Assembly (NCBI GenBank): GCA_965216645.1
Contig: CBDCGJ010000047.1
Span: 1 to 64,000, forward strand
Length of the DNA stretch: 64,000 nt
Direction: 5' to 3'
DNA from: CBDCGJ01 sp965216645
GTDB lineage: Bacteria; Pseudomonadota; Alphaproteobacteria; GCA-2731375
In this document: positions 19,658 through 28,743 of the stretch, in pieces
How positions within the stretch are numbered: position 1 is the first letter of the stretch
Layout of the letters: each line of letters opens with the position of its first letter
Made by a program: the position numbers and the translations under genes
Notes under the pieces: model-generated
The model's input: the letters and a program-made list of their open reading frames with translations, nothing else
The model's database searches: none
Told to the model about the DNA's origin: nothing

Positions 19658-20965
19658 TTAGCCGCCGGGCTTGTAAGCGCTGGGTAGGAAGGTGACGATT
19701 TCCGGGAAGACGGCGATCAGGAAGGCGACCCCGCACATGATCAAAAAGAACGGAACCGTGGCACGGGCGATGCGGCCGAGATTCTCCCCTGTTAGACCTT
19801 GGATAACGAACAAGTTGAAGCCGACCGGCGGGGTGATTTGGGCCAGCTCGACGACGATGACGATGAAGACTCCAAACCAGATCTTGTCGTAACCCGCCGC
19901 CAGGATCAGCGGCAGAGTGATCGGCAGGGTCATGACGATGGCCGACAAGCCGTCGAGCACGCAACCCAACACCGCATAGAACAGCAGCAGCAGGATAATC
20001 AGTGCCATCGGCGACAATTCCAGCGCCGCGATCTCGCCGGCAATCAACCGGGGTACGCCCAGGAAGCCCATGGAGACGGACAGAAATACCGCGCCCGAGA
20101 CGATCAGGGCGATCATCGACGTGGTCCGCACCGCGCCGAGACATGCTAGGCGGAAGGTTTCCCATTTCAAGGTTTTCTGCGCCGCCGAGACGATGACGGC
20201 GCCTAACACGCCAACGGCGGCGGCTTCCGACGGGCTGGCGATGCCGGCATACATGGAACCTAGAACCAACAAGATCAGAAATACCACTGGGCCCAAATCC
20301 TTCAGACTGGTGATCCGGTCCGACCATGTCGGCCTGTGGTCGTCTTGTGGGACCAGGCTCGGGTTCAGGGTCGCTCGGATACCGAGGAAACCCATAAAGC
20401 AGCTGGCCAGCAGCAGGCCTGGAATGATCCCGGCGATGAAGAGCTTCAGGATCGAGGTCTCCGATAGCACGCCGTAAATGATTAGAATGATCGATGGCGG
20501 GATCAGGAAGCCGAGGGTACCGGCGCCGGCCAGAGATCCGATCACCAGGTCTCGGTCATAGCCGCGCTTGAATAGCTCCGACAACGTGATCCGGCCGACC
20601 GTCGCCGCGGTAGCGGCGGAGGAGCCTGATATTGCCGCAAACAGCGTGCAGCCCAACACGTTCACATGCATCATCCGGCCGGGCAGGCGGTGGGTCCAGG
20701 GCGACAGGCCGTTGAACAAGGACGACGACAGCTTGGTGTGAAACAGGATTTCCGCCATCAGGATGAACATCGGCAGCGCCACCAGCTCCGGCGTCGTCAC
20801 CGTATTGTAGGTCAATTGCGCGACCAGTTTGTCCACCGGCATGGAGCGGAACAAGGCCAGGCTGATGATGGCGACCGAAAACAGCGCCAGGCCGACCCAG
20901 ACGCCGAGGCCGAGGGTGGCGACCAGCAGGCCGAGCACGGTCAAGAGAACAAGAATGGCATCCAT
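19658..20965 (-). CDS. dctM: TRAP transporter large permease DctM
   Basis: This 435-residue, strongly hydrophobic protein has about twelve helices and TRAP-large-subunit segments: LFAAISGSSAATAATVG near residue 115, GSLAGAGTLGFLIPPS near residue 143 and ELAQITPPVGFNLFVIQG near residue 380. With DctQ and DctP it forms a sodium-driven importer for organic acids in the inner membrane. It starts five bases after the dctQ stop. The cluster of amidohydrolase, DapA-like lyase and aminotransferase implies that its cargo is broken down by these enzymes. Confidence 0.95.
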   Translation of the reverse strand: MDAILVLLTVLGLLVATLGLGVWVGLALFSVAIISLALFRSMPVDKLVAQLTYNTVTTPELVALPMFILMAEILFHTKLSSSLFNGLSPWTHRLPGRMMHVNVLGCTLFAAISGSSAATAATVGRITLSELFKRGYDRDLVIGSLAGAGTLGFLIPPSIILIIYGVLSETSILKLFIAGIIPGLLLASCFMGFLGIRATLNPSLVPQDDHRPTWSDRITSLKDLGPVVFLILLVLGSMYAGIASPSEAAAVGVLGAVIVSAAQKTLKWETFRLACLGAVRTTSMIALIVSGAVFLSVSMGFLGVPRLIAGEIAALELSPMALIILLLLFYAVLGCVLDGLSAIVMTLPITLPLILAAGYDKIWFGVFIVIVVELAQITPPVGFNLFVIQGLTGENLGRIARATVPFFLIMCGVAFLIAVFPEIVTFLPSAYKPGG

Positions 20966-20970
20966 AGCGG

Positions 20971-21489
20971 TTACTCGACTTCGAAATTAATGCTGGCGTC
21001 TTCGGTCGGCTCGCCGGCCAGCAGACGGATCAGGCGGGCGGCCAACTGCAAGGTCAGCAAGGTGGCGCCGAAGGCGATGAGGCCTTGCGGGATGACGAGC
21101 GGTGTTGCGTCGATTGTCGGTGAGGTACTGCCGGACTGGAAGGAACGCCAGGCCAACTGGATCAACGCATTGGTGATGAAACCGGCAATCCCAAGACCGA
21201 ATATTGTGCAAACGACGTCGACCCAATGTGCCGCTTTTTCCGGCAACGCATTGGCCAGGATCGAAACCCGAATATGACCCCCGGTATGCAGGGTATAGGC
21301 AGCGCCGCAGAACATCGCAACGCCCATGGCATAGGCGCTGTATTCCCAGGCGAAGCTGAAGCTGTAATTGAAGACCGAACGGGCGGTCACTTCGGAAATG
21401 ATCACAATGGCGATCGAAACGGTCAATAGTGCGGATATGGCCGCGACCACCCGTGAAATGGAATCAAGTATCTTTAAAATGGCGGTCAT
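20971..21489 (-). CDS. dctQ: TRAP transporter small permease DctQ
   Basis: The 172-residue protein has four helices and the EVTARSVFNYSFSFAWEYSAY motif region of DctQ near residues 32-52. A longer open frame begins at 21567, but the ATG at 21487-21489 is preceded by a GGGAGG ribosome site and gives the usual family length. DctQ links the binding protein to the large permease. It lies between dctP and dctM in the normal PQM order. Confidence 0.92.
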   Translation of the reverse strand: MTAILKILDSISRVVAAISALLTVSIAIVIISEVTARSVFNYSFSFAWEYSAYAMGVAMFCGAAYTLHTGGHIRVSILANALPEKAAHWVDVVCTIFGLGIAGFITNALIQLAWRSFQSGSTSPTIDATPLVIPQGLIAFGATLLTLQLAARLIRLLAGEPTEDASINFEVE

Positions 21490-21572
21490 GATGGCCTCCC
21501 AGCCATCGGTGTCGCAAAGTCGATGGGAAGTCGGCGCGGCCGCCCCGGATACCCGGAGCGGCCACAAGATGA

Positions 21573-22565
21573 TTAGCTGCCGAGGTCTGCCTTGTAGGCC
21601 TTGACAATGTCGCCGGTCGGGCCGCCGATCGACTGCACCGCCTCGTCCAACATCGGGGCTGTCTTGTCCTGCATGCCCTTCATCATGTCCGGCGTCACGG
21701 TGCCGAGTTTGATACCGTTATCGGTGAGGATTTTCACCTTGGCTTCGTCCTCGGCTCTCGAGACATCCCAGAACTTCGGCTGCAGGCGGGCCGCCGTTTC
21801 CTCGATCGCCTTTTTGTTGTCGGCGCTCAGGCCGTTCCAAGCATCCAGATTGACCGACACCACGTTCGAGGACCAGACATGGCTGGTGGGGTACATGTAT
21901 TTCAGGAATTCCCAAAACTTGCCGTCCACGCCGGAACTGGCCGATGTGGTCACCGCATCGATGGTGCCGGCGGCCAGCGACGGGACAACCTCACCCCAAG
22001 GCAGCTGCACGGCGGTCATGCCGATGCGGTTGAACATGCCGGTGGTGGATTTGTTATAGGTACGGATCTTGATGCCGCTCAGATCGCCAAGCGATTTGGC
22101 CTCGACCTTTGTATACACATACTGCCGCGGCCAGGGCACGATATAGAGAAATTTCTGATTGAATTTCTTCGCCGTGGCGTTGACATGGGGTAGCCAATGC
22201 TTGTGCAGCTTCTTCAACCCGTCATAGCCAGACACCAGGTACGGCGTCGCTTCCAAGCCGAGGATCGGCGCTTCGCCAGTCTGTTGGATCAGCAGAATAT
22301 CGCCGATCGGCACCAGGCCGTCGCGCACGGTGGTCAGCATTTCCGGGCCCTTGAAGCCGAGAGAGCCGCCCGGATGGATGGTGATCTCCACGTCGCCGTT
22401 GGTCGCCTTCTTCACTTCGTCGGCGAAAACCTGCGCGTTCTTAACGTGGAAGTTGCCGGCCGGCCAAGCCAACGGCAGATCCCATTTCACCCCGGCAGAC
22501 GCCATTTGCGGCAGCGCCAGTGCGGCCGCTGTCAGGCCGGTTAGTAACGATTTGCGAATACCCAT
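21573..22565 (-). CDS. dctP: TRAP transporter substrate-binding protein DctP
   Basis: This 330-residue periplasmic protein has a Sec signal peptide ending in MASA at about residue 23 and the GVKWDLPLAWP opening. The conserved KIRTYNKSTTGMF ligand-binding arginine region follows, with QLPWGEVVPSLAAGTIDAV after it. The Arg in KIRTYN is expected to hold a substrate carboxylate. A GGGAGGAGAG ribosome site precedes the ATG. It is the first TRAP gene after the DapA-like gene and so probably belongs to the GntR-controlled transcript. Confidence 0.92.
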   Translation of the reverse strand: MGIRKSLLTGLTAAALALPQMASAGVKWDLPLAWPAGNFHVKNAQVFADEVKKATNGDVEITIHPGGSLGFKGPEMLTTVRDGLVPIGDILLIQQTGEAPILGLEATPYLVSGYDGLKKLHKHWLPHVNATAKKFNQKFLYIVPWPRQYVYTKVEAKSLGDLSGIKIRTYNKSTTGMFNRIGMTAVQLPWGEVVPSLAAGTIDAVTTSASSGVDGKFWEFLKYMYPTSHVWSSNVVSVNLDAWNGLSADNKKAIEETAARLQPKFWDVSRAEDEAKVKILTDNGIKLGTVTPDMMKGMQDKTAPMLDEAVQSIGGPTGDIVKAYKADLGS

Positions 22566-22622
22566 AACTCTCCTCCCTCAATGTCGATAAGGCGTTGAAA
22601 CTCCGAACTCGATTGCTTCGTA

Positions 22623-23588
22623 CTAAATACCAGACGGCACGGTTTGGCCAGCATTCTCTAATTTTTGCCGTAGCCGGGCGAACAGACGGTCCATTTCCGC
22701 CAGATCGTCGGCATCCATCGCCGGACCCGGCTCACGAGCCTTGTTGCTGGTCAATACGCCCCGGCGCCGCAAGGTTTCCTTCCTTAGCGCCAGGCCGAAA
22801 CCGATCTGCTGCTCGTGCCGCAGTACCGGTAGATAGAGGTCGAACAGATCCTCCGCCGCTTCGGCCTCGCCGGCGACGAACATGTCGTAGACACGGGCCA
22901 GCATGCCGATGAAGGCGAAGCCGGTCATGATGCCGTCGGCGCCGCGCAACATTTCCTGCGACACGTAGAGGCCACCATTGCCGGTCAGAATGCTGACCCG
23001 CCGCACGTCGCCATTGTCGCCGGCGCGACGCAACGCGCTCAGCTTGCGGTGGCCGGGGCAGTCCTCATGCTTAAACATCTTGATCTGCGGGAAGTCGGCG
23101 ATCAATCGGTTGATCACCGGCACGGAGAGAAAGACGGTCGTTGTCGGCGGATAATCCTGCAGACAGACCGGGATGTCCGGCCCCAGTTTGTCCAGCACCT
23201 TGGCAAAATAGCCATAGACCTGCTCATCGGTCTTCAGGCCCGGCATGCCGGCGATCATCACGCCGGCCGCCCCCATATCCATACTGGCTCGCGACAGCGC
23301 GGCAAGATTGTCGAGCCCCGGATTGCTGACCCCGACCAACGCCGGTAAGCGGCCGTCGAGATGCTTCAGCGCATGCTCGGTAAAGGCATGCTGCTCGCTG
23401 TCGCTCAATTTCGGCGCTTCGCCCATGACGCCCAGTAACGTGAGGCCGTGCACGCCTTCTTCGAGGTAGAAGTCGATCAGGCGTTCCGTACTGTCGAAGT
23501 CGATGGCACCGTCGTCGCTGAACGGTGTGGCGCAGATGGCGTAAACGCCCTTCGCCGCCTCGCTGAGGGGGATATCCAATTCTGTCAT
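22623..23588 (-). CDS. Dihydrodipicolinate synthase/N-acetylneuraminate lyase family protein
   Basis: The 321-residue TIM-barrel protein shows the class I aldolase pattern. Tyr146 (LQDYPP) and Lys173 (MFKHED) match the catalytic pair, which is normally 27-28 residues apart, and GVMGEAPKLS matches the GTTGE pyruvate-binding loop with Val-Met in place of Thr-Thr. That altered loop argues against biosynthetic DapA and for a catabolic lyase acting on a pyruvate- or 2-oxoacid-derived compound. It begins five bases past the gntR stop. The context (TRAP importer, amidohydrolase) points to catabolism. Confidence 0.88.
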   Translation of the reverse strand: MTELDIPLSEAAKGVYAICATPFSDDGAIDFDSTERLIDFYLEEGVHGLTLLGVMGEAPKLSDSEQHAFTEHALKHLDGRLPALVGVSNPGLDNLAALSRASMDMGAAGVMIAGMPGLKTDEQVYGYFAKVLDKLGPDIPVCLQDYPPTTTVFLSVPVINRLIADFPQIKMFKHEDCPGHRKLSALRRAGDNGDVRRVSILTGNGGLYVSQEMLRGADGIMTGFAFIGMLARVYDMFVAGEAEAAEDLFDLYLPVLRHEQQIGFGLALRKETLRRRGVLTSNKAREPGPAMDADDLAEMDRLFARLRQKLENAGQTVPSGI

Positions 23589-23592
23589 GACG

Positions 23593-24315
23593 TCATGATT
23601 TTCCTTGCAGTTGATTTAGAATGCCGGCGCGGACATTGTCGATATGCCGCCGGACCGCTTTCCGTACCGCCGCTTTATCGCCATTTTCCAACGCGTCAAG
23701 AATTTCGAGATGTTCCTGGCAGCCCGGCAAAAACCGTTCAGGCAGGCGGGCCTTGTCGAAAATGTGCGTCCGCCGGCGCAGGCCGGCGATGGTCTCGGCC
23801 AATACCCGATTGCCGCTGGCCAGTGCGATGGTTTCGTGCAGATGGTCGTCCAGATCCTGATGCTCGCGCGCGCTTGGCGACTTCTTGGCCCTCAAGCGCC
23901 GGATCGCCCGCTGCAATTGCGCGATCTCCTTCGGTGCGAGGCGCTCGATCGCGGCAACTGCGGCTTCGGTTTCCAATATCGCCCGGACGTCCAGCAGCTC
24001 CATGACTTCCCGGGCGCTGACCTGTTTGACCAGATAGCCTCGGCCAGAGAGTTTGATGACCAACCCGTCGGAGGTTAGTCGGTTCAGCGCCTCCCGCACC
24101 GGTGTCCGCGAGGTCTCCAGCATGTCCGCCAACCGCCGCTCCCGCAGCAACGTGCCGCTTTCGAATTGCCCGGCCAGGATCAAGTCGACGAGCCGCGTAT
24201 GCGCCTTCTCCGCCAGCGACGATGTCGTTCCGCTAGCATCACCGCCAATTTGGCTGCCGCCGGTGCTTTTCGCCGTCGCAGCAATAGTGGATACGTTCTT
24301 TTCGGAGGTAGGCAT
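23593..24315 (-). CDS. GntR-family regulator, FadR/FCD subgroup
   Basis: Residues 35-100 form a winged helix with the GntR signature (LLRERRLADMLETSRTPVREAL). The rest is an all-helical FCD ligand domain with metal-binding His positions (DDHLHE near residue 162 and a later HIDNV). The start ATG at 24313-24315 lies only five bases downstream of a doubled palindrome that overlaps the place of a ribosome site, indicating autorepression. It is expected to control the downstream lyase, TRAP and amidohydrolase genes in response to the imported compound. The first 30 residues are low-complexity and may not be folded. Confidence 0.92.
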   Translation of the reverse strand: MPTSEKNVSTIAATAKSTGGSQIGGDASGTTSSLAEKAHTRLVDLILAGQFESGTLLRERRLADMLETSRTPVREALNRLTSDGLVIKLSGRGYLVKQVSAREVMELLDVRAILETEAAVAAIERLAPKEIAQLQRAIRRLRAKKSPSAREHQDLDDHLHETIALASGNRVLAETIAGLRRRTHIFDKARLPERFLPGCQEHLEILDALENGDKAAVRKAVRRHIDNVRAGILNQLQGKS

Positions 24316-24319
24316 GATC

Positions 24320-24344
24320 GCTGGTATACCAGTGGTATACCAGC
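24320..24344. promoter_or_regulatory. Doubled GntR-type operator
   Basis: Two overlapping copies of the perfect palindrome TGGTATACCA stand in tandem, at 24322-24331 and 24333-24342, inside a 25-base near-palindrome. FadR-type GntR proteins recognise TGGTnnnACCA-like sites, and the regulator starts five bases away. This is the strongest regulatory site in the window. Confidence 0.75.
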
Positions 24345-24416
24345 GAGTCTAGACGCATTCCGAACGGCGAATTTGCGGTTTCGGCTGTGTCGGCGGTTGG
24401 CGCCGCGTGGTGGGCC

Positions 24417-25760
24417 TCACGCCGCTTTCAGTTTCGGCAGGAAAGCATGCAGGCTGTCGGCGAGCAGGGTGGCGATTTCGTCGACGTCGGCTTCCGTGAC
24501 GATCAGGGGTGGGGAGACCAGGAACTGGTCGCCGCGCAGGCCGCCAAAAAGGCGGCGGGAATAGATGATCAGGCCGCGTTCCCGGGCGGCCTTGGTGATC
24601 TCGATATGAGCGTTTAGCTCGGGCGGCAGTGGCGCGCCGGTTTCCGGGTCGCTGACCACGTCGAAGCCGAGCAGCAAGCCTTCGCCCTTCACTTCGCCGA
24701 TAAAGGGCACGTCGTCCGCAATCTCCCGCATCCGCGCCTTCAGCTTCGCACCCATGGTGCGGGCGTTGGCGTAGAGATCGTTGTCGAGATGCTCCGCCAG
24801 CACCGCACGGCCGACGGCGCAGGCTAGCGGGTTGGCGGCATAGGTATGGCCGTGCAAAAAGCCGCTGTCGGCGTTGACCGCCTCGAGTATCCGGGCGGAG
24901 GTCAAACAGGCGCCCAGCGGCGTGTAGCCGGACGCCAGACCTTTGGCCAGGGCAACGATATCCGGCCGCAGACCCCAAATCTCCGAAGCCAGGAAGCGGC
25001 CGCAGCGGCCCGAGCCGCACATCACTTCATCGCAGATCAGCAAGACGCCATAGTCGTCGCAGATCTGCCGGATCCTGTCGTAGTAGACCTGCGGCGCGGT
25101 CAGGGCGCCGGTGGCGGCGCCGCCGACCGGCTCCATGATGAAGGCGAGTACGGTCTCCGCCCCTTCCTCGACGATGGCGCGTTCCAGCTCGTTGGCGAAG
25201 CGCAGGGCGGCCTCGTCCTCGCTTTCGCCTGCGGGACGATAGCGGCAGAACGGCGCCGGTATCTTCGGTTGCTTCACCATCATCGGCGCGAACGGGCCGA
25301 AGCCGGCGGGATCGCCGGTCAGCGACAGAGCGCCGAGGGTGGTGCCGTGATAGGACGGCATGCGGCTGATGATCTTGTAGCGCCCGGCCTCGCCGCGGGC
25401 GAGGGCGTATTGCCGGGCCAGTTTGATGGAAGCTTCCACGGCTTCCGACCCGCCGGAGCAAAAGAAGACCATGTCCAGATCGAACGGCGCCTGCGCGGCC
25501 AGGTCGCGGGCCAACCCTTCCGCCGGCTCGTTCAGAAAATGGCTGCGGAATGCGAAGGCGACCCGCGCCGCCTGTTCGGCCATGGCGTCCACCACGCGTT
25601 TGTTGCCGTGGCCGATATTGGCGGTCTGCGGCCCGGCGGAGGCGTCGATGTAGCGCCGGCCGTCCTGATCGTAGAGATAGATGCCTTCGCCCCGGTCGAC
25701 CATGGGGACCTCGTCGGTCGGCCAGAAAAACATGTTGCTGCGGTTGCCGGTCCGGCTCAT
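24417..25760 (-). CDS. Class III (omega) aminotransferase, PLP-dependent
   Basis: The 447-residue enzyme has the class III landmarks: FCSGGSEAVEASIKLAR near residue 100 for cofactor phosphate binding, ICDEV with Asp244 contacting the pyridine nitrogen, and Lys273 in LAKGLASGY as the PLP Schiff-base lysine. Such enzymes move amino groups from omega-amino acids or amines to pyruvate or 2-oxoglutarate. It ends 73 bases before the operator in front of gntR, so it is probably transcribed with, or just upstream of, the GntR-led series. It stands back to back with the epimerase at 25854. Confidence 0.92.
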   Translation of the reverse strand: MSRTGNRSNMFFWPTDEVPMVDRGEGIYLYDQDGRRYIDASAGPQTANIGHGNKRVVDAMAEQAARVAFAFRSHFLNEPAEGLARDLAAQAPFDLDMVFFCSGGSEAVEASIKLARQYALARGEAGRYKIISRMPSYHGTTLGALSLTGDPAGFGPFAPMMVKQPKIPAPFCRYRPAGESEDEAALRFANELERAIVEEGAETVLAFIMEPVGGAATGALTAPQVYYDRIRQICDDYGVLLICDEVMCGSGRCGRFLASEIWGLRPDIVALAKGLASGYTPLGACLTSARILEAVNADSGFLHGHTYAANPLACAVGRAVLAEHLDNDLYANARTMGAKLKARMREIADDVPFIGEVKGEGLLLGFDVVSDPETGAPLPPELNAHIEITKAARERGLIIYSRRLFGGLRGDQFLVSPPLIVTEADVDEIATLLADSLHAFLPKLKAA

Positions 25761-25853
25761 CGTCCTCTCCTATATGCGATCGCTACGAGCAAAGCATAAT
25801 TTTGCGGAGGCGGCAAAGCTTGCTACAAACCGGCCGATTGAGGGGAGAGCGAA

Positions 25854-26840
25854 TTGAGCATTTTAATCACCGGGGCTTCCGGTTTCGTCAGCTTGAATTT
25901 GATCGAAGCACTGTTGCGGCAGGAACGTGCGGTTTTTTGTTTCGGCCCTGTCGGGCCGCCCGCCCCGGCGCAGGCATTGTTCGAGAAGTTGCCAGGTCGT
26001 CTGAACTATCTACCGGGCGATGTCAGCATTGAAGCCGATGTCGCCGCCGCCTTTGCCGCGGCGAAGCCGACTCGTGTGATCCATGGCGCCGCCCTGACCA
26101 TCGCTGGCGACAAAGAGGCGGGCCGCATGGCCGCCGGGGTGGCCGTAAACACGCTCGGCAGTGTGCATGTGCTGGACACGGCTTTACGCGCCGGCGTCGC
26201 GCGGTTCGTGCATCTGAGTTCCGCCTCCGTCTACGGCGCGAATTCCTACGGACCCGGGCCATTGGATGAGGAGACGACGATCCCGCTGCCGGAAAGCCTT
26301 TATGCCGTGACCAAATACGCCGGCGAACGGCTGGCGTTGCGCTACCGCGATCAAGGCCTGAACGTCGTGGTGCCGCGTTTGAGCGCGGTGTTCGGCGCCT
26401 GGGAATACGCGACCGGTGTGCGAGATACTCTCAGTGGACCGCACCAGGCAACTGTCCTGGCGCTGAAGGGCGAGGCGGCAGTGATGCCGCGTCCCGGCCC
26501 CACCGATTGGGTTTACGGTCGGGAGGTTGCGGACGCCGTCATCACACTGATGGACCGGGACGATCCAAGCCCGTCAGTGGTCAATGTCGGTCATGGCGGC
26601 GCCGGATGGACCGTCACCGACTGGTGCGCCAAATTGCAGACGCTGTTCCCCGACTTCGATTATCGCGAAGATCCGGCGGCGCCCACGGTCAGCTATCACG
26701 GCGGCAAGGACCGCGAGCCGCTCGACGTTTCGCGCCTGGCAGATCAAGTGGGATATCAACCGATCTACGACCTGGATCGGGCCTTCGACGACTATGCGCT
26801 GTGGTTGGATGAATACAAGTCATTGATCGCAGCGGAATAG
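25854..26840 (+). CDS. NAD-dependent epimerase/dehydratase (extended SDR)
   Basis: The 328-residue protein starts at TTG 25854-25856, which follows an AGGGGAG ribosome site. It has the GASGFVS dinucleotide-binding motif at residues 7-13 and a Ser-x10-Tyr-x3-Lys type active site (SSASVYG near residue 121, then YAVTKYAGE near residue 147). Extended SDRs use NAD(P) to epimerise, dehydrate or reduce sugar nucleotides or other hydroxy compounds. It leads a plus-strand pair with the flavin monooxygenase (13-base gap), so a hydroxy-acid substrate is as likely as a sugar. Confidence 0.85.
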   Translation: MSILITGASGFVSLNLIEALLRQERAVFCFGPVGPPAPAQALFEKLPGRLNYLPGDVSIEADVAAAFAAAKPTRVIHGAALTIAGDKEAGRMAAGVAVNTLGSVHVLDTALRAGVARFVHLSSASVYGANSYGPGPLDEETTIPLPESLYAVTKYAGERLALRYRDQGLNVVVPRLSAVFGAWEYATGVRDTLSGPHQATVLALKGEAAVMPRPGPTDWVYGREVADAVITLMDRDDPSPSVVNVGHGGAGWTVTDWCAKLQTLFPDFDYREDPAAPTVSYHGGKDREPLDVSRLADQVGYQPIYDLDRAFDDYALWLDEYKSLIAAE

Positions 26841-26852
26841 GAGGATTGTGGC

Positions 26853-28505
26853 ATGCGACCGGCAGGTAAGGGTGAACTCGAGTCGCTCTATTTCGACTAT
26901 CCCCGCTTCTACGCGCCGGGGAGGGAGGCGGTCGAGGCGCGGCCCCGTCATCAAGTCGCCATCGTCGGCGCCGGGCCTGTGGGCATGGCGGCGGCGCTCG
27001 CGTTGGCGCGGTTCGGCGTTCCCAGCGTCCTGTTCGATGACAAGCCCACCTTCAACGACGGCAGTCGCGCGATCTGTCTACAGCGCAGCAGCCTGCAGAT
27101 CCTTGAACGCCTGGGCGCGGTCGAGCCATTTTTGGCGAAGGCCCTTGGCTGGACCATGGGGCGAAGCTTCTATCGCGGGCGGCAGATCCTCGAGTTCGAG
27201 ATGGCCCATGACGAGAACGAGAAATATCTGCCGATGTACAATCTGCAACAGCAGTATATCGAGCGCTATCTCTGGGACGCGATCGACCGCAGCGACCTGA
27301 TCGAACAGCGCTGGTGCAGCAAAGTAGTTGGTCTGGAAGACGATGCGGATGGTGCCGTCCGGATTTCCATCGAGGATCCGAACGGTTCCTACGACTGCCA
27401 TGCCGACTGGGTGCTGGCGGCCGACGGTTCGCGAAGTCGCCTCAGGGGTATGCGCGGTCTGCGCCTGAACGGCAGTAACTTCGAGGGTAAATACGTCATC
27501 GCCGACGTGAAGATGGAACATGATTATCCGACCATCCGCCGGGCGTTGTTCGATTCCGCTTCCAACCCGGACAAGACCATTCTGATCCACCGCCAGCCGG
27601 ATGACATTTGGCGCATCGATTATCAGCTACCCGACGACGAGGATCCGGACGACGCCATCCGCGAGGAGAACATCCGCCGCAACGTCGCGACGATCCTGGC
27701 CGACATCGGCCATGCCGGCCCGTGGGAACTGGAATGGTGGAGCATCTATTCGGCCAACACCCTGGCGCTCGACGACTATCGCGACGGCCGGGTCTTCTTC
27801 ATCGGCGACGCCGCCCACATCGTGCCGATCTTCGGCGTGCGCGGCTTGAACAACGGTCTGGCCGACGCGGAGAATATCGGTTGGAAACTGGCCCGCGTGC
27901 TGAGCGGGCAAAGCGACGAAGGGTTGCTGGACAGCTACACCCCCGAACGCCGTGGCGCGACCTTGGACGCGTTCCACAACTCCACCAAAAGCGCCAAGTT
28001 CATGACCCCGCCTTCGCCCGGTTGGCGGCTAATGCGCGATGCGGCCCTGTCGTTGGCGCTGGACCATGACTTCGCCAGCGACTTCGCCAACCCCCGTCAG
28101 ATGGAACCATTTCACTATGGCGACATCGGCGCCGTTGCGGCCGGCGATCCGCAGCCCGCCGGCGTGCCTGCCGTCGGTACCCTCGCGCCGGAGGTAAAGC
28201 TCGGAAACGGCGGTTATCTGAGCGATTTGTTCGGCAACAGCTTCTCGGCGCTGGCGCTCTCCGGAGAGGTCGACGGAGCGCTAATGGATAGAATGCGCAC
28301 GATGGATCCCGCCTTCGAGATCGTTTCGGCGGCGTCGATTGAGGAACGGTTCGGCAAAACCGCGGCGGCGCGCGTGGCGGCCCGCTACGGCGAGGCGCCG
28401 GGCATGTTCCTGATCCGGCCCGACGGCTATCTCGCCGGTTATTGGCGCGATGGGGACGCGGCCCGCATCGCGACCGCCGTCGCGGACGTATTCGGCACGG
28501 GATGA
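26853..28505 (+). CDS. FAD-dependent aromatic-ring monooxygenase (PheA/TfdB family)
   Basis: The 550-residue flavoprotein has GAGPVG at residues 39-44, a DG motif (LAADGSRSRLR) near residue 190, and FIGDAAHIVPIFGVRGLNNG near residue 310, which binds FAD ribityl and phosphate. The C-terminal 120 residues look like the thioredoxin-like tail of phenol hydroxylase-type enzymes. These proteins hydroxylate phenolic or heteroaromatic rings with NAD(P)H and oxygen. An AGGAGG site precedes the ATG. The next gene is DUF2783, a small partner often found beside such monooxygenases. Confidence 0.88.
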   Translation: MRPAGKGELESLYFDYPRFYAPGREAVEARPRHQVAIVGAGPVGMAAALALARFGVPSVLFDDKPTFNDGSRAICLQRSSLQILERLGAVEPFLAKALGWTMGRSFYRGRQILEFEMAHDENEKYLPMYNLQQQYIERYLWDAIDRSDLIEQRWCSKVVGLEDDADGAVRISIEDPNGSYDCHADWVLAADGSRSRLRGMRGLRLNGSNFEGKYVIADVKMEHDYPTIRRALFDSASNPDKTILIHRQPDDIWRIDYQLPDDEDPDDAIREENIRRNVATILADIGHAGPWELEWWSIYSANTLALDDYRDGRVFFIGDAAHIVPIFGVRGLNNGLADAENIGWKLARVLSGQSDEGLLDSYTPERRGATLDAFHNSTKSAKFMTPPSPGWRLMRDAALSLALDHDFASDFANPRQMEPFHYGDIGAVAAGDPQPAGVPAVGTLAPEVKLGNGGYLSDLFGNSFSALALSGEVDGALMDRMRTMDPAFEIVSAASIEERFGKTAAARVAARYGEAPGMFLIRPDGYLAGYWRDGDAARIATAVADVFGTG

Positions 28506-28516
28506 GGGAGGCGACT

Positions 28517-28705
28517 ATGGATTTCGAACATTTGGAAACCTTCTACGAAACTCTCGCCGATACGCTCGACACGGTCGCGGAAGAGGACCGGAACGTCTAT
28601 CTCTGCAAGCTTTGCCTGCTTCTCGCCCGCGACCTGACCGACCCGGCCGGTGCCCTTGCCCACATCGACAGCGCGCGGCGGAATCTGGCCGGTGGGTCAA
28701 AGTGA
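28517..28705 (+). CDS. DUF2783 small protein
   Basis: This 62-residue acidic helical protein (DFEHLETFYETLADTLD at the start, CLLLARDL and ALAHIDSARRNL later) matches the DUF2783 family. The family typically lies directly downstream of FAD aromatic monooxygenases. The ATG at 28517 has a GGGAGG site nine bases before it; the longer upstream extension in the same frame overlaps the monooxygenase and is ignored. Its biochemical role is unknown. Confidence 0.8.
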   Translation: MDFEHLETFYETLADTLDTVAEEDRNVYLCKLCLLLARDLTDPAGALAHIDSARRNLAGGSK

Positions 28706-28743
28706 GTGAATTGTTAGGTTGTTGGTTGCGCGATCGTTTTATC

